From the NCBI RefSeq assembly GCF_051851475.1, contig NZ_JBPUSJ010000001.1:1-64000 (forward strand): 64,000 bases of DNA, given 5' to 3'. The translations under genes were made by a program, and so were the position numbers. Below the pieces are notes generated by a model. That model was not told where the DNA came from. It saw only the letters and a program-made list of their open reading frames with translations, and searched no databases. Below are positions 59,417 to 64,000 of the stretch, in pieces. The first letter of the stretch is position 1, and each line of letters begins with the position of its first letter. The DNA is from Carboxylicivirga taeanensis (lineage in GTDB: Bacteria > Bacteroidota > Bacteroidia > Bacteroidales > Marinilabiliaceae).

Positions 59417-61165
59417 ATGAAATTATTAAACACATTTCTCACTTTGTTTAAAATTGACAATAGGGATAAAGTTGATGATGAAGGCCAAAACTCACTTTTA
59501 ATCAATAACCTCATTAATTTTTTTCTTTTTTGCATTGTCTTTACCGAGGGGATAATCAGTCTGCGAAATGAGAATAATTTTTTCGCATTTCCTCTTCTGT
59601 CCTTAAGCCTGGTATTTGCCTTCCACTTTGTGTATTTAACGCGGAATTCCATGGCTAAAGGCATGCAACATTCTCTTTTCTTCTTCTCCAGCGTTACCTT
59701 TTTGTATTTTGTAACTTTTGGCAGCAGCACAGGCATTGACATCATTTGGTCCGCTCTGTTTCCCCCTTTTATCATTTCACTGATCGGAATGAAAAGAGGT
59801 ACAATGCTATCGTTTATTTATCTGCTCATTATAGCAGTTGTTGTTTTGCTGATTAATGAATATGAGTTAATCCCGTTCGCCAGGAAGTATACCTTAACGG
59901 AGAAAGTCGTATTTCTGACCTTTTATCTGGTATTTTTTATCACCACCTATGCCATCCACTTTACCTATACCGAAATAATTTTACGCAAGGAGCGTCGCGT
60001 GCTGGACTCACAAAATTTCACAAGAACGCAGGAAGAATTAATTTCAAAACTATCGCACCAAATTAGAACACCTTTAAGCAATATTACCGGCATTATTGAT
60101 ATACTGGAAAAAACTTCACTGAGTGACGATCAGCGCGACTACATCAATACCATCCATGCTTCATCAAACAACCTGGTAAACGTTGTTAACAATATGGTAG
60201 CCGCCTCCACCACCAACTTCAACCAAATACCGGAAGAAGAAGTTAGCTTTAACCTTTATTCAACCATAAACAATACCATCAAGCTTTTTCAGGACGATCA
60301 GGGGAAAAAGAAATTTAGCTTATCACTGTCGGCCGATATACCAAACAACTTAATTGGCAACAGCATCAAAATTAAGCAGGTATTCCTTAACCTTTTAAAT
60401 AGCCTGCTGAAATACAATAAGGCGGAACTAAAAACCATTACTATTGAGGTGACCCGAAAAGAATTGCTACCTGATAAAATTGTTCTGACATTTAGAATAC
60501 TCAGCAACACAGTGGTGCCTATTCCTAAATCGGAACTGGGAGAAAATGCTTCGATACACACTTCAGAGGTAATTCACCTAAACCGTTCAAGATACATCAA
60601 CCTGCTTGACCTGGGCATTACGCAGAAAATTATTGAAATGGATGGCAACACCATTGAAATAATGCCCGATTCTGTTGGAACAACCATTGAGTTTACTGCA
60701 TCATTTAAGGAAAATAAGAAGAGTCATTCAGTTGAAAGCATAAAACCTCCAACCAAGCAGTCTGAGAGCTATTTTAAGCCCATAGTTGACATCAGAGATG
60801 CAAACATCCTGCTGGTAGAAGATAACTTTAGCAACCAGCAGATAATTATTCTATACATTAAAGATGAAGTGAAAAAGATTGAGGTGGCCTTTAATGGGAA
60901 AGAAGCGCTTGACAAGTTTGGCAAAGTAAAATACGATTTAATCCTCATGGATGTGCAAATGCCCATTATGGATGGGTTTAAGGCCACCGAAAAAATCAGG
61001 CAGATTGAAAAGAGTACCGGCACGCATACGCCAATCATAGCTGTTACCGCCAACGCATTTCCGGAGGACAAAGAAAAATGCCTGGCCTCTGGCATGGACG
61101 ATTATATCAGCAAACCTTTTCAGCCAGAAGATTTGATTCGAAAAATAAAGAAACACTTAAGCTGA
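59417..61165 (+). CDS. Hybrid histidine kinase/receiver with a decayed ATPase domain
   Basis: A 582-residue membrane protein with five or six N-terminal helices (about 30-185), a HisKA domain with intact His214 (KLSHQIRTPLSNITGI), an ATPase-like domain (about 275-430) and a C-terminal receiver (about 462-580; ED pocket 468-469, Asp512 in LILMDVQMP, KPF). The ATPase part lacks the usual motifs: the N-box reads NLLNSLLKY with the metal-binding Asn changed, no DxGxG G1 box follows, and the G2 glycines are gone. It is probably a pseudokinase that passes phosphate made by another kinase. The gene is full length. Confidence 0.88.
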   Translation: MKLLNTFLTLFKIDNRDKVDDEGQNSLLINNLINFFLFCIVFTEGIISLRNENNFFAFPLLSLSLVFAFHFVYLTRNSMAKGMQHSLFFFSSVTFLYFVTFGSSTGIDIIWSALFPPFIISLIGMKRGTMLSFIYLLIIAVVVLLINEYELIPFARKYTLTEKVVFLTFYLVFFITTYAIHFTYTEIILRKERRVLDSQNFTRTQEELISKLSHQIRTPLSNITGIIDILEKTSLSDDQRDYINTIHASSNNLVNVVNNMVAASTTNFNQIPEEEVSFNLYSTINNTIKLFQDDQGKKKFSLSLSADIPNNLIGNSIKIKQVFLNLLNSLLKYNKAELKTITIEVTRKELLPDKIVLTFRILSNTVVPIPKSELGENASIHTSEVIHLNRSRYINLLDLGITQKIIEMDGNTIEIMPDSVGTTIEFTASFKENKKSHSVESIKPPTKQSESYFKPIVDIRDANILLVEDNFSNQQIIILYIKDEVKKIEVAFNGKEALDKFGKVKYDLILMDVQMPIMDGFKATEKIRQIEKSTGTHTPIIAVTANAFPEDKEKCLASGMDDYISKPFQPEDLIRKIKKHLS

Positions 61166-61189
61166 TTAATAAAAGTGCCAACGTTTACA

Positions 61190-61217
61190 TTCTGATGGTC
61201 TGCACCGGCCATCAGAA
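61190..61217. terminator. Hairpin after the hybrid kinase gene
   Basis: TTCTGATGG (61190-61198) and CCATCAGAA (61209-61217) form a 9-base stem with a 10-base loop. The T tract is poor, so termination is probable but not certain. Confidence 0.55.
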
Positions 61218-61317
61218 CAAAATGTTATATTTTCCGACACATCCTTTAGCATTTATTACTTTTTTTCGGCTTTGGGTTAAAAAAAGTCAACCCGCTGTTA
61301 ATTACTGTTAAAGCGGC

Positions 61318-61347
61318 TTGCATTTAACGTGAACCCTTGTATGTTTG
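61318..61347 (+). promoter_or_regulatory. Consensus promoter of a 44-residue peptide gene
   Basis: TTG (61318-61320), exactly 19 bases, then TATGTTTG (61340-61347), a full match to TAnnTTTG. The ATG at 61384 lies 37 bases downstream. Confidence 0.7.
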
Positions 61348-61383
61348 TACGTTAAGTAATCTAACCAAACAAAATTGAATAAG

Positions 61384-61518
61384 ATGGAAATGAAGAAGGA
61401 AACGGATATAACTCTAAAACTAAAACGCAAAATATTAATTTACTCAATTATTGAAGTGGCACTGATTATTACACTGCTGGGCTTTATTATGTTTCTCATA
61501 ATTGTTCTGATGAGCTAA
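61384..61518 (+). CDS. Small single-pass membrane peptide
   Basis: The 44-residue product has a basic N-terminal part (about 1-17, KLKRK at 12-16) and one long transmembrane helix (about 18-42, with LIITLLGFIMFLIIVL). It ends VLMS and faces the convergent DUF3859 gene 3 bases away. The consensus promoter upstream is good evidence that it is expressed. No known family can be assigned at this length; it could be a regulator of a membrane complex or an orphan small membrane protein. Confidence 0.65.
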   Translation: MEMKKETDITLKLKRKILIYSIIEVALIITLLGFIMFLIIVLMS

Positions 61519-61521
61519 GCT

Positions 61522-61908
61522 TTATAAAACCAATGTAAGCACTTTATCGGCCAGAATTTTTCCACCCATTTTTGTTATTAGCCTCCATTGGCCAGCCTTA
61601 TCAGCATAAGGTTCCCACACAGTATCACCGAGAAAAAACTCATAATCATTTGAGTTGACATAGTACTCGCCTTCAAATGCAGGTTCAATTTCCCCTTTAT
61701 CGTTTTTAAAAGGCGGATGTTCGATCCTGTACTCAACAACCTGTCCCTTAGCTCCTTTAATTTTTAAAACATATCCGAATTCGACATCAGGCTTAATCTG
61801 AATGATATCGGTAATATTCTGCAGTTTTGGCAAGTCTTTTGAGCCCCTTTCCCAATTACTATACTCGCCATAACTATACAGTTCCCAGCTTATTTTTTTC
61901 TTTGCCAT
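61522..61908 (-). CDS. DUF3859 family protein
   Basis: A 128-residue soluble protein matching DUF3859: WELYSYGEYSNWERGSKDLPKLQNITDIIQIKPDVEFGYVLKIKGAKG followed by YRIEHPPFKNDKGEIEPAFEGEYYV and, near the end, YFFLGDTVWEP-like and GQWRLITKMGGKILADKVLTL elements. No signal peptide is present with the ATG at 61908; 16 codons upstream are open but overlap the TPR gene. The function of the family is unknown. It lies just downstream of the large TPR gene and is probably co-transcribed with it. Confidence 0.8.
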   Translation of the reverse strand: MAKKKISWELYSYGEYSNWERGSKDLPKLQNITDIIQIKPDVEFGYVLKIKGAKGQVVEYRIEHPPFKNDKGEIEPAFEGEYYVNSNDYEFFLGDTVWEPYADKAGQWRLITKMGGKILADKVLTLVL

Positions 61909-61924
61909 GTCACTCCCTGCACTA

Positions 61925-64000
61925 CTAATTTTCAAGCGAATACCTAATCTGGTCAAGCATCAAAGGAATATCTCCGGAGTCAATCCCATGCTTTTTTAGA
62001 TAAGGAATATCGGCATTAAAGGTTTCGAGAAATTGGTTAAACGAATGCCCCGCGAGCTGAATACTCTTTTGGTAATAAGATAATGCCTCTTTCCGTTTTT
62101 TACGACACCAAAGCGTGTGCCCCAGATTAATCAGGTCGTGTTTATTTTTTTCCGCCACAATCAGTTGATGATAGTATTTTTCGGCCTGTTCAAATTTCCC
62201 CTCAACAAATGAACACCAGGCAATAGGCCTCCACACCTTGTTGTTTCCCGGATCGAGGTATTCTACCTTAAAATAGTACTTCAGAGCTTCTTTAAAATCT
62301 TCCATTTCTAACAAGCAATGCCCAATAGAGACTTGCGTATGCAGGTTATCCGGCCCCAGTTTCTCTGCCTCCTTGTAATACTCAAGTGCTTTTTGAGGGT
62401 TTTTAAGGTGACGGTAGCACAGGGCAATCTTCTTTTTATTCCAGAGACTTTCTGCGCCGGTAAGCTCGGCCTGCAGGTAATAATGTAAGGCTTTCTCGTA
62501 ATTATTTAGCTGCTGATGGCAGTAGGCTACTTTTTGAGTGATGTCATTAACACCAGTTTGCTTTTCATTCACTTTAATAAAAATCTCGAGAGCATCCTCA
62601 AAATAGTTCTTTTTAAAGAAGTATTCGCCAATCTCTCTCAAAGAGTTAGCATCATCCATCAATTGCCTGAAGAACCAACGGTTATGGAAATCCATCTTTT
62701 GATCAAAAATATCTGCAAACTGGTGTTTTTGCGGATGCACTTTTAGCAGGCGGTATAAATCCTGAATAAACTGATTACTCGCCACCAATTTCTTTTGATT
62801 AGCCTGCAACAGCTTTTCATCCTTCTCAATATCCACCATCTGTTCTATCTCAGCCGAAAACATTTGTGCCATCATTTCCTTTTGCATACCCGGCATGTGC
62901 GGAATACTCAATATCAAAGAGTACTTATCTGAATTGCATAAAAAGCGCGATGTGGCGAGTCCGCTGAGTAAGGTTTCATTGGCAAACACAGCATCCTCCT
63001 TATACAAGGCATTTTGCACATCGGGCTGAGTTGGATAGAAAGGGAGCAACCAATTGGCTATTTCATTAAAAAATGAGAAATGTTTAAGGTGCTTAAACGT
63101 GGTCAGAAACACATCGGCACCTTCCATTTGCCATTGTGTCAGCTCCTCCATTTTATTTAATAAATTAGGCGAGTCTTTAAATACATCCTCCCAATCGGGA
63201 TTTTTTCCTTCTGCCAGATTATCACTAATCAGATTATCTAAATCCAGCTTATCATTCAGCTTTGGATGCAGCTTTACGACTTCGGGTATAATTTCATCAT
63301 TCAGCTTTTGCGAAATCCGCTCCGTTTCCCTGGTTCGGATGAGCTGGATGGCAATACTCTGAATAAGGGCCTGATGATTCCCCTCCTCAATCATCATGAA
63401 TAACTGAGTATACAACTCGGGATACAATGGCAGACGCGCATCGTATTGATTCAGCGCCAGTAAAAGTGACGTTAAAGCACGTGCATTAACCTCATCTTCA
63501 GGATGATTACTCAACTCTATCAGCAACTGAATGTAGTCGTAGGAAAATCCATTCATCAACGATAGATTGACAGCCCCAACGAGCATCGCCTTATAATGTA
63601 ACGGAATTGAACTTTCGAACAGCAGCCCTTTGAGCATACTTTTATTGTTTCGTCCTATTGCCGATGATGACCAAACAAGGTTGAAGAGCTTATCGATCAG
63701 CTGCCGAAACTCCTGCTTATTCTCCGCCGCTGCATCCACAACTTTTTGCAATTCAATGGTACTCCACTCAGCAGTAATATCATTTATTACTTTCTGAAAA
63801 CTGTTCTCATTGTTTTGCTTTCGGTATTCATAAATCAGATCATTGGAATATTTACTCAACAAAAGCTCGCTCACCTTATCGGCCAACTGGTAAACATCGC
63901 GCACTAAATGGTTGTAAATCTTTTGGCGCTCCGGGTCGGAAATCCCCTCAACGGTATATTTAAGAATGTTTTTATAGGTAAACTCAATGTTATAATGATC
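61925..64000 (-). CDS. Large TPR-repeat protein, 5' end outside the window
   Basis: The frame is open to the right edge, giving at least 691 residues; the start codon lies beyond 64000, so an apparent GTG start at 63904 is not the true one. The N-terminal 400 residues are helical, HEAT-like in feel, without named motifs. The C-terminal third has about six TPR units (for example YFEDALEIFIKVNEK, NYEKALHYYLQAELTG, NPQKALEYYKEAEKLGPDN, DFKEALKYYFKVEYLDPGN, KFEQAEKYYHQL). There is no membrane helix in the visible part. It is likely a cytoplasmic scaffold; partners are unknown. Confidence 0.85.
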   Translation of the reverse strand, partial: DHYNIEFTYKNILKYTVEGISDPERQKIYNHLVRDVYQLADKVSELLLSKYSNDLIYEYRKQNNENSFQKVINDITAEWSTIELQKVVDAAAENKQEFRQLIDKLFNLVWSSSAIGRNNKSMLKGLLFESSIPLHYKAMLVGAVNLSLMNGFSYDYIQLLIELSNHPEDEVNARALTSLLLALNQYDARLPLYPELYTQLFMMIEEGNHQALIQSIAIQLIRTRETERISQKLNDEIIPEVVKLHPKLNDKLDLDNLISDNLAEGKNPDWEDVFKDSPNLLNKMEELTQWQMEGADVFLTTFKHLKHFSFFNEIANWLLPFYPTQPDVQNALYKEDAVFANETLLSGLATSRFLCNSDKYSLILSIPHMPGMQKEMMAQMFSAEIEQMVDIEKDEKLLQANQKKLVASNQFIQDLYRLLKVHPQKHQFADIFDQKMDFHNRWFFRQLMDDANSLREIGEYFFKKNYFEDALEIFIKVNEKQTGVNDITQKVAYCHQQLNNYEKALHYYLQAELTGAESLWNKKKIALCYRHLKNPQKALEYYKEAEKLGPDNLHTQVSIGHCLLEMEDFKEALKYYFKVEYLDPGNNKVWRPIAWCSFVEGKFEQAEKYYHQLIVAEKNKHDLINLGHTLWCRKKRKEALSYYQKSIQLAGHSFNQFLETFNADIPYLKKHGIDSGDIPLMLDQIRYSLEN

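Noticed and set aside
1..64000. tRNA, rRNA, CRISPR arrays, insertion sequences, prophage genes
   Set aside because: I looked for cloverleaf-like sequences, regularly spaced repeats, transposase or integrase motifs and phage structural genes and saw none; a covariance-model search would be needed to exclude small RNAs.

Overview
The window looks like chromosomal DNA of a Bacteroidota bacterium, probably an aquatic or marine member of class Bacteroidia or Cytophagia. The signs are about 40% GC, many promoters of the Bacteroidota type (TTTG, about 19 bases, then TAnnTTTG), weak ribosome binding sites, a fused SecDF, several ECF sigma/anti-sigma pairs, MacB-type ABC operons with a sigma-54 activator, and secreted proteins ending their signal peptides in AQ or GQ. 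No tRNA, rRNA, insertion sequence, prophage or CRISPR array was seen. The genus cannot be named from sequence alone.

Layout. 1-2917 (-): an ECF sigma / anti-sigma / lipoprotein / cyclophilin operon. 3189-9179 (+): a sigma-54-type promoter, then an ABC ATPase, two MacB-like permeases, a MacA-like adaptor and a TolC-like channel, closed by a terminator; an orphan adaptor follows. 10.6-14.3 kb (+): tsaB, a DUF3108 protein, efp and a PP2C/SpoIIE phosphatase. 14.3-23.7 kb: tyrS, an M28 peptidase with a POT transporter, an RRM protein with a long leader, a Nudix protein, two EamA transporters and an ElaA-like acetyltransferase. 24.1-29.1 kb (+): a histidine kinase/OmpR-type regulator pair, a small secreted TonB-C-like gene preceded by a phased direct-repeat operator, and two secreted proteins built only of paired GH2-type jelly-roll domains. 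29.2-32.9 kb (-): two lipoproteins, an ECF sigma factor and an anti-sigma-like protein fused to a putative barrel. 33.1-35.5 kb: a 56-residue membrane peptide, ComB and a MATE transporter.

35.6-44.2 kb is the most unusual part. On the minus strand lie a 47-residue double-glycine-leader peptide gene, a small HTH gene starting with TTG, a HlyD-type adaptor and a C39-peptidase ABC exporter. Diverging from the peptide gene is a 1076-residue TPR-CHAT protease-like protein with a signal peptide and a C-terminal membrane anchor. Its stop codon overlaps that of an ECF sigma/anti-sigma(TPR) pair coming the other way. Together these look like a self-contained peptide export locus beside a surface-facing CHAT module.

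44.4-51.0 kb (-): a tight five-gene run (tatA, Ca/Na exchanger, LolD-like ATPase, TIGR02757 protein, tRNA methyltransferase) and secDF. 51.2-57.4 kb: a second ABC pair, whose ATPase has a degenerate signature and D-loop, divergent from an NtrC-like regulator and its kinase. A 15-base motif (GTACGnnnTCGAACA) recurs next to this regulator and upstream of the first ABC operon, which suggests one sigma-54 regulon for both. 57.4-64.0 kb: rex, an unknown secreted protein, a hybrid kinase with a decayed ATPase domain, a 44-residue membrane peptide gene with a consensus promoter, a DUF3859 protein and a TPR protein running off the right edge.
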